Positions 1 through 12,989 are shown, counted from the first letter of the stretch. The stretch is 64,000 bases of DNA from Amaranthus tricolor (GCF_026212465.1 NC_080059.1:7451811-7515810); one strand, 5' to 3'. Made by a program: numbers and translations. Notes: a model not told the origin generated them from the letters alone.

Positions 1-1745
1 AAATTCTTGTTGAATTATGCTTATTGGTACTATTCATCGTTCAGTTTATTCTACATATTACGGCTAATTTGCAAAAAAAATATAGTCAAAATGAAACTTT
101 GTTTGATCAGTCCTCTAATCACATACTTGTACAATATTAGTGTTCCATTTTTAATTATTATCATAACTTAAGATATAAATGGTTAAAATATCACATTAAA
201 TTGATTAAAATGTCGAATATAGCATGTATTACGTAAGAAACGAATTACTATCTTAGGTCCCACAAGTTTGGCTTGAACAGCAATGACATAAAGAATCATA
301 GCTAGGTCTAGTACACTAGGGTGTAGGATTGTGGAAGACAAACATGGAAGCATCCGTAGGACTGCAATGAAAACCATGACTTATGATAAGGAATGGATGA
401 AAGGCTCCTTCATCAACAATTCTAAAATTCATCATTGTCTTTGCATCGAATTTCACTCTCAAATGGAGAAATCATATATACTTTGATTTCTAACAGTTTG
501 ATATAAACACTGTAACGTATTAATATTGTTCATTGTTGAAAAGAAAACACATTAACTTCACATACACAATAAGTTTATAGAACTAACATATACACATCAA
601 TATTATCATATTTATTAAATATTATTCATTATTACATAATATGTTTATAGAACTAACATATACACTGTAATGGTTATAAAACTTAACATATACACTGTAA
701 TGGTTATAGAACTTAACATATACACTGTAATGTTCACATATTATATGCCTTAAAAGGTATTATAAACTTATTATGTATGTGACAATAATGAACATTAACC
801 TTCCTCTCTTCCCTACATAGGGTACATTAACCTAATTGATACCTATAATTCTATACTACTATGTAATCTCAGTGGATACCTAAAAAAGTACTCTTCTTCC
901 TTTCATATTCAAGTTATCAAATAAATAAAATTTAGTGGAAAGGAAAATTAAATTGAAGAATAACACACACAAATAAATGGATGATAAAAATAAATGATTA
1001 ATATAAAAAGGGAGTATAAATTTGTAAATGAGATTAAAAAAAATGAGATTATTGCCAAAAAAAAAAAGGTACAAAATCAGCAAGACAAACTAAAATAAAA
1101 ATAATAGAGGAACATGAAATGTTAATTAAAATTAAGGAGGTCAATGTTTTAGATGGTCAAGTCTATAATTTTAAAATGTCTCAAATGTAACATACCCAAT
1201 AATCTAATCCAATGGCAAATGAATAAATTCAAGTCAAACTACAAGAATCCAAATATAAATACAACACAAAAAAAGAAGATATATGTGAGTAAATAAAAGA
1301 GTATCAAACAGGTGACCGTGACATAATAAATTAAGAAAACACACAAAAAGGTATCTGAAATACATCTGACTAACAAATTAGATTCCTCCAATAACCATTA
1401 GTTTCAACCACCCCAAACAAAGTGTCCAATTCCTATCCAATTACCAAGGTCATAATCTTGGTTTAGCAACTAATTCATGTGTAAACAACCAATCATCGAT
1501 GGAAAGCACAGCATAATGACAATACTTTGGCAAATATCAGATTAATATATTATATGGATAATCTGCTAAAAACCTACTGTAAGTCTTGAATGTATAATAT
1601 TATAACTATGTATGCTTTTTCTATCTTCCCATAAAATATCAGATTTTGGTGTATGTAGTTAAGAAATATTTGATCAAAATTAACATCCAAGATAAGTCAA
1701 AAACTAGTAATTCCGTGACACCCCCACCTAAAGAATTGCTACAAC
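1..1745. other. AT-rich intergenic region upstream of the WD40 gene
   Basis: No coding sequence that I can recognise. It holds a fold-back region with 30-bp tandem repeats at about 523-797 (listed separately) and, near 1381-1500, less AT-rich sequence that may be distal promoter of the WD40 gene. A 64-codon open frame on the minus strand at 183-377 resembles nothing I know and is probably chance. Confidence 0.6.
523..797. repeat. Fold-back repeat containing three 30-bp tandem copies
   Basis: Three head-to-tail 30-bp units run at 643-672, 673-702 and 703-732, each of the form 'gttata(g/a)aacttaacata' followed by 'tacactgtaatg'. A fourth, partial copy starts near 573. The block is flanked by an imperfect inverted repeat: 'cacatacacaataagtttata' style sequence at about 559-579 reads in inverse as 'tataaacttattatgtatgtg' at 761-781, and 'gttcatt' at 528-534 reads in inverse as 'aatgaac' at 787-793. 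The arrangement suggests a decayed MITE whose inner part has amplified. No target duplication was identified. Confidence 0.6.
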
Positions 1746-1752
1746 TATATAA
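1746..1752 (+). promoter_or_regulatory. TATA box of the WD40 gene
   Basis: The sequence TATATAA lies 147-153 bases before the ATG at 1899, which predicts a transcription start near 1775-1785 and a leader of about 120 bases. The leader is C/T-rich (1836-1890), common in plant 5' UTRs. Position and consensus support the call; it has not been mapped. Confidence 0.6.
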
Positions 1753-1898
1753 GGTATATTTTCTATCAAGACATCTATTCTTTCCACTCAAATGATCAAA
1801 GCTATTTCAATCATTCATTTCTCTCATATCTATAAATTCAAATCATTTGTCCCATATCCGTCTCATCCTCTTTCTTAATCCCCTCTGTCTGCACGAAA

Positions 1899-3125
1899 AT
1901 GCAGACTTCATCATCGTGTTATTTACGTTCCTACTCGAATGAAGATTCTGAGCAAGAATGTCACAATTCTAGATCAGCTTCCTTCTCCTCTCTTCCTAGC
2001 CTTCCAAGAGTTCATAATCTTACTAATTCCAATCAACAAAGCCCTATTTCTAACACTCTAAGCCACTGCATAACCACTCTCACTGGACATACTTCGTATA
2101 TTTTCTCTCTTACTTTGGCTGGCAAATTTCTTTACACGGGTTCTTCTGACAATGAAATCCGAGTATGGAAACGAAATCCCTTCAGCTATGAAGCTGGGGA
2201 TGAGAACCACGCAAATAATGTGGTGGCAGTTGGGAAAAGTGCAGTAAAGTCTCTGGCTGTTCTAACAAACCAGCTGTTCAGTGCACACCAAGACTGCAAA
2301 ATTCGAGTATGGAAGATAAAAACTCAAGAACCCCCTAAAAACATTAAATATGAAAAAATAGCTACCCTACCCAAACTTATTGATCGTACTGTGAAACTTA
2401 TAAACCCGAATAACCAAGTTGAGTTTCGAAGGCATAAGAAATGTACCTGGGTACACCATGTTGACACAGTCTCTGCACTAGTCCTGTCAAGAGATCAGTC
2501 CCTGCTTTACTCTGTTTCATGGGACAGAACACTAAAAGTCTGGCGAACATCTGACTTCAAATGTTTGGAGTCGATAAGCAATGCACACGATGATGCTATA
2601 AATGCAGTTACAGTGTCTTATGATGGAGATGTCTACACCGGTTCAGCAGACAGGAAAATCAAGGTATGGAGGAAACCGTCGGGATACAAGAAGCATACTC
2701 TAGCTAGCACACTGGAGAAGCATACTTCAGGCATAAATGCCTTGGCACTTAGTCCTGATGGATTGTTATTGTACTCAGGGGCATGTGATAGATCCATTTT
2801 AGTATGGGAAAAGAATAGTCATGATGAAAGCATAGAGCTTTTAGGAGCTCTACGCGGTCATACCAAAGCCATTTTGTGCTTGGCCACGGTTGACGATTTG
2901 GTTTGCAGTGGCTCCGCTGATAAGACCGTGAGAGTCTGGAGAGGGGTTCAGAATAATTACTCTTGTCTAGCAGTGTTAGAAGGGCACCAAGGTCCAGTCA
3001 AGTGCCTGATTGCAGCAGCTGATGCTTATTGCCCCCATAATAACACATCATCCTCGAATTATATTCTCTACAGTGGTAGTTTAGACTGCGATATTCGGGT
3101 GTGGCAGGTATTGGTCTCTAAGTGA
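1899..3125 (+). CDS. WD40-repeat protein, JINGUBANG-like
   Basis: Intronless gene for a 408-residue protein. After a Ser-rich N-terminus (residues 1-55) come seven WD40 units, each ending in a VW pair, at about residues 89-90, 137-138, 214-215, 256-257, 302-303, 346-347 and 401-402; GH dipeptides start blades at 63, 320 and 362. Seven repeats are enough to close one propeller, so this is a scaffold rather than an enzyme. The N-terminal layout and single exon match the plant group containing Arabidopsis JINGUBANG (At2g26490, which represses pollen germination by keeping jasmonate synthesis low) and relatives such as At1g24130 and At3g18950. Which member is the ortholog cannot be told here. The ATG is the first in the leader and follows a TATA box by about 150 bases; TGA is at 3123-3125. 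The gene is convergent with the methyltransferase gene at 5427-12979. Confidence 0.93.
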   Translation: MQTSSSCYLRSYSNEDSEQECHNSRSASFSSLPSLPRVHNLTNSNQQSPISNTLSHCITTLTGHTSYIFSLTLAGKFLYTGSSDNEIRVWKRNPFSYEAGDENHANNVVAVGKSAVKSLAVLTNQLFSAHQDCKIRVWKIKTQEPPKNIKYEKIATLPKLIDRTVKLINPNNQVEFRRHKKCTWVHHVDTVSALVLSRDQSLLYSVSWDRTLKVWRTSDFKCLESISNAHDDAINAVTVSYDGDVYTGSADRKIKVWRKPSGYKKHTLASTLEKHTSGINALALSPDGLLLYSGACDRSILVWEKNSHDESIELLGALRGHTKAILCLATVDDLVCSGSADKTVRVWRGVQNNYSCLAVLEGHQGPVKCLIAAADAYCPHNNTSSSNYILYSGSLDCDIRVWQVLVSK

Positions 3126-5426
3126 ACCCGTTTCCAGCACTCAGTAAATCAAGTACCCTACAGTCCAGTAGCTTCTAGCTGACAAGTTTTTTAGTTCAAC
3201 AAATTGCAGGTTTGCAATGTGGATTTTAAGGTATTCAATATATAAATGTATCAAGCAAGCAATCTAAAAATTTAGTAAAATCAATCAAAATATATATTAG
3301 TCAACTAATCAGCACTCCAATCACAGAAAAAGTACTAGTGTAAAGTGAGTGACACTAGTAGCTGCACAGAAGACTCTTATCAATCATCAATTAAAAAAAT
3401 AAAGGTTCCTGCTCTTTTTCATTAGCTTAGGAAGTTCTTGTTAGTAAACTACAGTAGTTACTTGTAGGGGAAAATGCCAGGCATTGAAACATACTTTTAT
3501 TTATTACTATCACAAATATGCCTTGGAGTTAGGTTAAAGGTTGCCATCATTTGAATAATTAATAGGGAAGCCATCCGATCTAGAACTTTAATAAGATAAT
3601 TAACACTTCTAGCTATCTACATAATTAGCTAAAGGTTAAATATGACCCTATTTTAAAAAATAGAAGAGCCAAAAAAAAGTTAAGGGTTAAAGAAAGAAAA
3701 AGCTTTTTTCTTTTCATTTTGCTATTTTAAGGTCAAATTACCTCAATATAGACTTAGATGTAACATCAAACAGATATGTTCTAGCTTCAAGTAAGGATAA
3801 AGATTTAGAAGTACAAAAAACATAAATGTGTTTTTCAACTGCTAAAGCATTTAGATAAAGTAGTAAACACACAAACCCATACATATAACATAATATGGAA
3901 ACACAAGCCACGAAATCACTTTGTTTTTAAGAAAAATAAACAAAAATATATCAGTGAATTGATGTTTCAAAATCTTTTCCTTCAGTTTATATTAACAATA
4001 TTCCACATTTTTCAACCAATCAGGATCAGAAAACTGCGAAAACGTATTACCCTATAGCAGTCCACAAAAAAACTCGCAGATTTGGACTGCCATACTTTCA
4101 GACAAGTCACAAACTCAAGAAACTAACAGTTCAAGAACATATGTGAAATTCTCTAAATCATAAATGACTTGTAAATTAGGACAGGAAACATAAGATAAAA
4201 GTATAGCAATAATTAACAAAAGTAAGCAGATATTTGTGTATATTAATGATCATTAATGTGCTAAGCTGACAAGAAAAGCATTCGTGGAATACTTTCACAC
4301 GCTGTGAAACACTTTTCTAAAGCCCCTAAAATCAACCAATCTAATGCTTTATTGTTTACACTGTTTTAGAAGTGAATTCCTAGTGAAATCCGAGCACTTC
4401 CTTTGGCCTTTATGTGCTCGACATTCCTAGTGAAACATTCTATAGAATACATTACATATCATATCTTGGGCTACAACCATCACTAGCCCCAAGATAGTCC
4501 TAGGATATATTATATAGTCTATCACATTTCAAATGAACTACTACATCGAAAGTATGAATGTACATCCAGCAGGTAATATGTATTTGGCTTAACTTTCTTA
4601 TTATAATATCATTTATGTCTATACAATTTGTGCAAGGTATAGTGTATGTTTGAACTTAAAAAGTGTGGGTATGATATTACTCCATAAAACAAATGTCAAA
4701 TTATTGATTTCTATTATTTTTTACAATTATTATCCTATGATGCTGCTTGAAATGTTGCTTCAGACATTGATATGTCACAATATAAGATTTACCTTTCCTT
4801 TAAGAAGATCCTACTTGACTAAAAGAACCAATACTTAGTTAAAGAAAAGGAGGGATAAAGAAGTAAGCTCCACATGATATTCAGGGGCGCAGATTGAAAA
4901 GACTTCGCAAGACCAGATAGATCAAAGTCTTAGTATCCAACATGCGTGAGTTTTGATTCATGAATTCTCGCAAACAATTCACAAAGGGCTAACTAAACAT
5001 TATCTAGCTTACCATCCACAAATCACAATATAGTTGAAGATAACAAAAAATCTCCTTCTAATCAATACCCAACTTACCAGCAAACTTCAACAATTAAATG
5101 AGGGAGAACAACAGAGGTAGGTTAAATTAAATATGATTTCCAATATTAAGCAATTTCCAAGACCAAATCAAATGAAACCTATCTCTGATATTAAAATTGT
5201 GATATATGGATTTTTGTCAATCCCGATCATTTGGGATCAAGGCTCTAACATTGTTTTTGTTGTACACGGATTCTTGCCAACATATTAGTACAAAACCAAC
5301 AATAAACATATATTAAGAAATACATTGTGCATAAATTGATAGTAATTCTAGATTCCAAGCTGTTCAATACACAGGTAAGCTGGGTGAACTATAGTAGACA
5401 GAAATAAAGAGATACATATGTATTAT
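3126..5426. other. Convergent intergenic region: two 3' UTRs and AT-rich DNA
   Basis: This stretch separates two genes that run toward each other, so it should contain the polyadenylation regions of both. The WD40 3' UTR probably ends within the first 300 bases, before the AT-rich sequence near 3230-3300. I see no coding exon; the 62-codon frame at 4650-4838 has no recognisable similarity and is embedded in low-complexity AT sequence. Confidence 0.55.
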
Positions 5427-8400
5427 TCATAAAGGCATTTTTGCTGGTGTACCTGGAGTTCGGGGATATTTTTTAGGAGTTCGCCGATCTTTAAAGCATA
5501 CAATAGCAGTTCGCTGTCCAAAAGGGCCGTGTGAATCCACTAGATGCAAAAGAATCAAACAGTCAATTCACTCAATACAACTGATTAGAGTAACTCCCAC
5601 TTGAGCAATGTACATTTTAAAATACAGCAAGCATTTTTATCGACATATTTTCTCATTACATTATGCTCAAAAATGACTAAAATAGTAACATCAAGAAAAT
5701 ATATGGCATAATACCCGCAAAAAATTCAGAGTTTAGCAAAATCAATAAGAAAGATATCAAAACGAGCAACTATAAAGAAGCAACAGTGATGCTCCAACGT
5801 GATTCCTAACATACATGAGTTTATTGATGCAAGAATTACAAAAAATCACGCATTTGTGTATTCTAGTCTTCTCTTATTTTTCTTCTTTTCACTTAATTGT
5901 ACTATAAAATTTGTTAACAAAATCACTTCTTTTACAACAACCAAGAAACTTGTATGTACTGAACTCAATCACTTCACTGAGATGCTACAGAAATTGAATT
6001 AGTAACCCTGCGATGCTTAGACCCAGGTACAGGCCTACAGGGTGTCTGTTTAAGGTAAGGATTCCCAACGTAAGACTCATCAAGTTCTAATTTTGAGGAC
6101 CGAAGGATCCAAATTCAGATTTGGACTCCACAATAAATAACACAGATTTTTGAGTTTTTTTAAAAGTTAAAGTATAGTTGGTATTTACTGAGTCTTATAA
6201 TAATTTAGGAGTATTTTAAAAATATTCTTTAAAAGGTTGTTACTTACCAAAGTAGAAAATAGAAATCTTTTTCAAATATTAAATGAAATGTTATTGGCAT
6301 AGAAACTAAGTGTTATTTTTTAGAAAAGAAAGAATCTTTTCTAAAGAATAAATAAATGAGTTGTAAATTGTGCACCTATCAAGTACTTCATCTGTATATT
6401 AACAATATTACGATCTAGACTTTTGCATTTTCCAAACCGTTAATATCTTCAATTATTGAAGAATATAACATGCTTCCTGTGTTTGTATCCCCGTTGTGTC
6501 ATATGGGCACCGGTATGGTAGGGGTGGAGAGCGAGCCTGAACATCACAGTTGTATGCACACAATAGCACTTTACTAATAATTATTATTTTGGCCGTAACA
6601 TAACTTAACAGAAAAGGACTAAGTGTCAGACTGCAAATACAATCAAGGTTAAAAAATTAAAATTGATGTATATATATGATGCAGATCGTGTGTCTACTCT
6701 CAAAGGAGCCGAAAATCCACAGCTTATTAGATTAAAACGGTTTGCTAAAATTACTGCACTTCACGCTTATTAACTATGTAAGCATGAAACAGAAATTGGC
6801 TATAATCAAATCAAGGGCCCATTGGAATTAGGAAATAACCTTCTACCACAAGACAACCTAAATCAAATCCCCATATCTTTTTTAATATGAAAACAATTTT
6901 AGAGGCATTGCCGCATTAGAAAATAGAATGTACATCATCAGTCAAAGAGAAATCACAATACTTATTATAATAGTCAAGCAACAATTTCATAATCTTGCAT
7001 TATAAAAGGAATGCAGCAATTCCCAATGGTAGATTAAAGTTACATATGGAGACTTAAACCAAGCTTTCTTAAAAATTTGTCCCTTTTTAACGCATTTTCC
7101 CCGTGGAATCCGGGGGTTTTGATGCATACAAACAGTAATGTTGTACTAATTCCTATTCCCTACTCTATTTAGACTAAAATAGAAAAGCTCACTTATAGTT
7201 TGTATGATAGTGTGATCATAGAAGTAGAGGGCCACACCAACTAAGTTAACAGAAATATCGTTTGTTACAAGAAAACTTCACGGCAGTAACAGAATAATGA
7301 CTAGCAACAGAGCCATCCAAAGAAAAGGTTAAAACAGAAAAAGCATACCTAACTGCTGATGCAAGACAGACGCACCCAAAAGATTTATTGCTCTTTCAGC
7401 ATTTTGGATTTCCTCCTGCACAAACATACAACAGGAAATTGACCATCAGCAGATAATTTAATATAAATCAAATTTCGGCATGTTGTAATAGTGTCCAAAT
7501 GTTGAACCAAAGAATAGAGCTAAAAGACATAAGGAATGAGACATTCTTTCTTTTACATGAGCTCATTGTATAGCATGTCACAGTCATACAACTGTAAGTT
7601 GAAAGAAATGCACACATCTATGTTATCCAACTAATCTGATTTGACATTGAACCTGAATTTATCCCAAAACTGAATGAATTTAACCAAACTTGGACCTGAC
7701 GGTGGCTGCTAGGTTGAATCCAGGTTGTGTGTGTCTCTGAAAGTGCCCGACACCAAACAAATCGACCATAGTTAGACCCAAGGTAAATCAAATCACACCA
7801 AATTCTATTGAAGACAACCAAACTGGAACTCCAACTTATGAGAAACTGATAATAAAAGATTACCCCGATTATGAAATTAAATCGTAACCAACAAATTTTT
7901 TAAATATTGGTAGTCCTTGCCATTTGGAAACATGACATTGACAACAATGTACTTGAAAGGAGTAATGTTGGAAATTAAAAGTCACCGTTCAACGTAAGTA
8001 CAATATTCAATTTTAATAAAATTATAGTTAACACTAGGCAGAGGAACTGAAAATTAAATTAGAGCTATCAAGATGACTATAAGCCTACAACTTGCCGTAT
8101 GAGACAGCACAGCAAAAAATTAATCGTTCTAGCTTCTGGAGGTGCGTAATCAAATCATAGCTTACAAAAGATATTTATATGGATAAAGCTATCCTTTCTT
8201 AAAGGCAGTAGGATAAATAGCAAGATGACAATGGAATTTGTTAAGTAGGGACATTATAACAAACTTATCTTTCTGCACAAAAAGAACTTCTCTAAGGAAA
8301 AGATAGTGAGCAAGCGTTGATAATGTCACATCTGAAATCTCATGGTCTTCTTACGTAATATTGATCATGTCACAGCTGATAGTAGCAATCAATTAGTCAA

Positions 8401-11400
8401 TGATTCACTCAAGTCTATGTTATATTAAATTGAATAGAGCTTAAGGTGCCAATTGGTTTCACGCTCAGTCAGTACTCAAGCTGTCCAAGAATTATTACAA
8501 AGGTTTTCAAAAAAAAGGTTCACGTTATAGCATTAAGATTTAAGATAGAAGAATCAAGTATTAACTTCAGTTCATGACAGACTTCTCAAACCGCATTTTG
8601 CAACCATCAAAAATAAGTTGCAACCAGCTACAACCATCATTGCTATATTTCTACAGAAAAATCACAACAGTGAGGCAGTAGCTGATCTGTGATTTCCTTT
8701 TAGCTTTAGATAAGAAACTCATTTTTTAGCCTTATCTCAGTCCTTTGTCTGCCTTAACTACTCTAAAAATTCATAAACTTGACTTGCCACTGTAATTAGT
8801 CAGAACTATTAAAGTAAAAAGAGCAGCTGAAAGAGAATGTGCTCCAGCACACCTGTGGTGGATGTGGATCCCATTCATCCGAAAGGGTACTAGAAAGAAC
8901 TTTAAGTTCCACATTAACTTAGGCCATTAACATTCAAATCATCTACTGTTAGCTGAATGTTTGACCAGTGCAAATATCTTAGTAGTCAAGGGAACAAATC
9001 AGATGAGTGCTTAAGTTTGGCCAGTCGGGTGTTACAGAAGTGCGCAAAATAATGCAAGAATTGGCAATGGAAAGGATAAAGAAAGGATACCTCATTGAAT
9101 GACCGGATAATTTTGTTAAATGAAGAAAAACCAATAAGGAGCCATTACCACTGTAATGTTACAAGTTTATCCACAACATTGTTCCTTTAGGATGGCTACT
9201 GATAGTCTGATTTTACCCAAAATCAACACTGTTAGTAATGGTTTTCTAAGCTACAATAAATTTTTAAAAACAAAAAAGAATGAGCTTACATGGACAGTAT
9301 GTCGGGAAATAAATGTACATTGCCATATTTCAGGAATTTTGAATAAAACTAACATTATTTTGGAGGAACTTTCCAAAACATAGTCAGAGAAACAAGAATA
9401 TATTCGGATAACATTTTAAAAAGGAAAAGAAGAAGAACGAACAGAAGGGGAGGAAATAAAATGTATGTTGCAATATTTTGGAAAATTTACAGACATTAAG
9501 ATCATGTTTGGACAACATTTTAAGATGGGAAGGAAGGGAAAGGAAGGGGATGAAAAGAGACAGGAGGAAATATTGATGTCTTTTCCTTCTAAATCTTTCC
9601 ATTGTTGAAGGATTTGTTTTGTACAAAATATAAAGGTATTCTCCCATCCAATTCCTTTCCTTCATTGCCATATCCTCCCTTTTTAACCAAAGAGAAGAAA
9701 TGTCTTCCTCCATTTTCCTCACCTTTATTTTCCTCTATTTTCTCACCTTTCTTATCTTCCTTTATCTCCCATCCAAACATAGAATAAAAACTGCATAAGT
9801 TCTTATTTTTCACGTCACAAAATAGAAAAACCAAATGAGTGTATAAAACATAATTTAAAAGCACATTATTTGTTATGTGTTGCTACACATTGCTTTAGTT
9901 TTCTTGTAACAAATTGACAACTCTTGCTAATTGATAGAATACTTCAAACTAAAGATATTTCTTAGCAATGACCCCCTTTAATAATGAAAAGGGCAAATAT
10001 TTACTTTCCCTTCCAAAATGTTATCTCGTCTTCACCACCAATTGCATCAAAAATGATGCCACAACCAAAAGTAGTCTCAACTTAAAGATATTGTACTATA
10101 GGTTTCTTGTTTCCACTTTGTTATTTAACAAAAACTTGCTAAACCATACTCGACAAAATACTACAAGCTGCAATGCTCATGCAAGAAGAAATCAGTAAAC
10201 TAAGTAAGAAAAATTGTCTGTGTTCAGAAAAATCAAAAAGAGCTACTAGCTAAACAAAGAATTAAGCACCATGCCACCATACATGAAAAGAGAAGCATAC
10301 ATTAAATATTAATGACGGAGAAATTCAGGAAGAAATAATATCAGATTACCTGAGGATCATGACCCTTAGGAGCTACAAAGAGACCACCCTTGCGAACCAA
10401 AGGAATACAGTACTCAGCTGACCAGCAAGAAAGAACCACAAACATACAGTGAGAACTATAAGAACCTCCAAATGGACTTTAAGGCTTAGATGTTTTGCAT
10501 AGGAATTTACTTATCACCTAGAACCCTTAGGTCTGCAACAGCCCTGGCAACAGCTATATCAAAGGACTCTCTGAACTCCAAGCTTTGTCCAAAATTCTGC
10601 CCTATAACTAAGGAGCTTTAGTGTGCAATATAAGAAGAAAAAAATCAACCAATCAATCAATCATAAAGATTAAAGCATGACAAGGAATTACAACATAATA
10701 CCTCAGCCCTGTCATGGATAATTTGCACATTTGACAAACCAGTCACATTGATAGCATGCTCCAAGAATAAGCATCGCTTGTTCATAGACTCTAAAAGTGT
10801 GACCTTCCAACCTACTCAAAATTAGATAAATAAATACAAATGTAGCAAGACATAAAACAAATAAAATGGTAAAATCAATACTCAGCAACAGTTGGTATAA
10901 TGATATACATCTCAACACCTAGCTCAACTAATAATATGGTGAATCAATACTCAGCATCAGTTGGTATAAGGATATTCATTCTAACACTGAGCTTATGTAA
11001 TAACATTCCATTACCACACAAAGGGAAAAAAATCTGAATCAGGTTAGTTAAAATATTACAAACAAAGCAAAAACATTTATTCCGAATAAGAATAAGGTAT
11101 GCATATATTGAGAGATAACAATCAAGAAACCAACACAGAAGAAAAGCACATGCTATCCTCAACCATAAAACAAACTCACAAGTTATTCTCCCCATTCAAA
11201 TAACTCCTACATACCCTAGCTGCCTTAGCCCATCATGACACTTTATAAATGACCTTTTTTCGCAACATATTACACAAAACAAAAGGTCCTCGAAAAGTCG
11301 AATAACTTTCAAGAAAATAAACCGAAAGAATCCTCCACATAGACGCCAGAGGCCTATGCTCTTCCATTTCCATCAACTTTATACTCGATAATCAAAGCCA

Positions 11401-12979
11401 AGACCATGATACTAGTTTATGTGTAGAGGAGCCAACGGCCCAATATACTCGCTAACATAACACACTTTTCTGGCACTCATACACACGTAATTGTGATGAT
11501 GAACTATCTAAGTTACCATACCAACAATGTCACGATCTTACAATGGAGCTCTAATATGTGAGCTAAACTTTGCTCACAACACAAATCTTGCGTGCACAAA
11601 CACACCAAACCACTCTTGCAAAGATATAAAACCTTACTAAGTTGCATTTCTACAACACACCATAATATAATATTGAAAGACATCCCCAAAACTTCCTTTC
11701 ACACACATGAAAACCATTTTAAAATTTTGGCCTTTTGGTCTCAACTCACATAACGCATCCCACAATTTTCCAATTATGATAAGGTATTCCTACCCTAGAT
11801 GCGTAAATTTATTTTAATCTTCTTTGATTTCATAGTCATACTCATCCACAATGCAAAATATCAAATGCGGTGGCCATTGTGGTAAAAGGCTCAAAACCAA
11901 GTTTACAGTCAATGCAGATAGTTTTATTGTTGTGATGCTCTATAGTACGGTAGCAGTAACTTCAAAAACCTTTACAATGTGGTCGTGATGTGGTGTGTAA
12001 CCGATATTTTGCACTATATAGATATATAAGGAAAGTCAAAAGAGGAGCATCGAACATTTAGTTTAACTGTAGAAAATCTCCATCATCATCAGCTCTACAC
12101 AAATTGGAAAAAATGTAAATTTGATTGAACCGAAGTGGCATACCTCAGGCACGCTAATAAAAGTTAATATACTCTAAATTGTACTTTTTTGATGTATACT
12201 CTTACTAGTTTTTATTGATGTATAAATTGGGCTCTTAAAGTCTTAATTACAGCATAGAGGTAGAGGGCGACCGCCACTGCCCATGCTCCCAAATTCTCAT
12301 AAAAAGTCATCTACAAGAATCACAGAGACAACAAGGTGAAGTAGAAACTAATTTCTAAGCAACTAAACTTCTTTTGAACGAATTATCAACTTATTTAAAT
12401 TCTCACTCTTCAAAGAATCATAAAATTTATGAACTTTCAAGATAATAGATAAAGAAAGTGGAATTCAATACCAGGACAAGCAATAGCTAAGATCAATCCA
12501 GGAAGTCCAGCACCACTTCCAACATCAACAATATTGATATTTTCAATTGAAGAACCACAATGTGAAGTGTAATTTTCATGAATAGGAGGTAGAATTGCAA
12601 GCGAATCTTCGATATGCCTTTCCATTACTTGGCTCTTCTCCGTAACAGCTGTTAAATTCATCTTCTGAAAAACAAAAAAAAAATCCATTGAGAATTTAAT
12701 TTAAAAAAATTAAATTTAATATATAACAATAAATTGAATGAAGAGAGAAAATAATACCTGATTCCATTGAAGAAGAGCATCGACATAGATAAAAACTTTA
12801 TCTTTCTGTTGAGAATTTAGGGCTTCAAAGTGAGAAGACTTGGGAAGTGAAGCAGTAGATTTGAAGTTGCGGTTGTTTGAAGCGAATTTAAGGGGCGTGA
12901 ATTTATAGCAAGGAAGGTGTTTGATGAAAGTTCTGAAAGAAATTGGCGACAAAAGTGCTCCGCTACGGCAGTACAACAT
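5427..12979 (-). CDS. Plastid-targeted 16S rRNA (guanine-N7) methyltransferase, RsmG/GidB family
   Basis: Seven exons read on the minus strand: 12979-12758, 12664-12472, 10811-10702, 10596-10518, 10417-10350, 7415-7349 and 5539-5427. All introns are GT...AG and the phases join without a break to give 283 residues ending at TGA 5429-5427. Residues 1-50 are Ser/Lys/Arg-rich with no acidic residue, as in a transit peptide, so the product probably acts in plastids (mitochondria are possible). The SAM-binding motif DVGSGAGLPG is at 121-130, followed by a second SAM-site acid in KVTLLESMNKRC (E146) and by HDRAE near 171-175. Upstream are the RsmG signatures MNLTAVT and RHIEDSLA; the C-terminus has HGPFGQRTAIV and the basic tail KKYPRTPGTPAKMPL. 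Bacterial RsmG makes m7G527 in 16S rRNA; the plant protein presumably modifies the equivalent base. Introns 5 and 6 are unusually long (2.9 and 1.8 kb). Confidence 0.93.
5540..7348 (-). other. Intron 6 of the RsmG-type gene
   Basis: 1809 bases between exons 6 and 7, with donor GTATGC after 7349 and acceptor CTAG before 5539. It is AT-rich without recognisable coding sequence. The frame at 5799-6002 looks like chance. A GC-rich inverted pair, 'ccccgtgg' and 'ccgggg', lies near 7099-7118. Confidence 0.75.
7416..10349 (-). other. Intron 5 of the RsmG-type gene, enlarged by repeats
   Basis: 2934 bases between exons 5 and 6. A purine/pyrimidine-rich MITE occupies about 9503-9782 (listed separately). 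A moderately GC-richer patch at 7618-7830 looks repeat-derived but I cannot name it. The remainder is AT-rich with no recognised gene. Confidence 0.7.
9503..9782. mobile_element. hAT-like MITE, polypurine/polypyrimidine type
   Basis: The left end begins 'catgtttggacaac' followed by a G/A-rich arm; the right end is a C/T-rich arm finishing 'tcccatccaaacat'. The ends are imperfect inverted repeats (ATGTTTGG...CCAAACAT). The same design recurs at 46149-46399. Open frames on both strands here (9384-9864) are by-products of this strand asymmetry. A target duplication was not clear. Confidence 0.55.
10812..12471 (-). other. Intron 2 of the RsmG-type gene with a tandem duplication
   Basis: 1660 bases between exons 2 and 3. 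A unit of about 70 bases is duplicated head to tail at roughly 10863-10931 and 10932-11003; both copies carry 'aatcaatactcagca' and 'cagttggtata'. The open frames at 10712-10918 and 10944-11195 are out of frame with the true exon 3 and are artefacts. The rest is unremarkable AT-rich sequence. Confidence 0.65.
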
Positions 12980-12981
12980 TA

Positions 12982-12989
12982 TTTCCCGC
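12982..12989 (+). promoter_or_regulatory. E2F-type site next to the RsmG-type start codon
   Basis: TTTCCCGC, a match to the plant E2F consensus TTTSSCGC, begins three bases upstream of the minus-strand ATG at 12979. E2F sites mark many replication and some plastid-division or chlorophyll genes. The site would lie in the leader or core promoter. The match is exact, but an 8-mer can occur by chance. Confidence 0.4.

Noticed and set aside
183..377. 64-codon minus-strand ORF
   Set aside because: No family recognised, no neighbouring exon, AT-rich surroundings.
9384..9864. Three overlapping ORFs on both strands
   Set aside because: They lie in the purine/pyrimidine arms of a MITE within an intron; composition explains the open frames.
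10712..11195. Two minus-strand ORFs overlapping exon 3 and intron 2 of the RsmG-type gene
   Set aside because: They use the wrong frame; splicing gives the conserved KVTLLESMNKRC reading instead.
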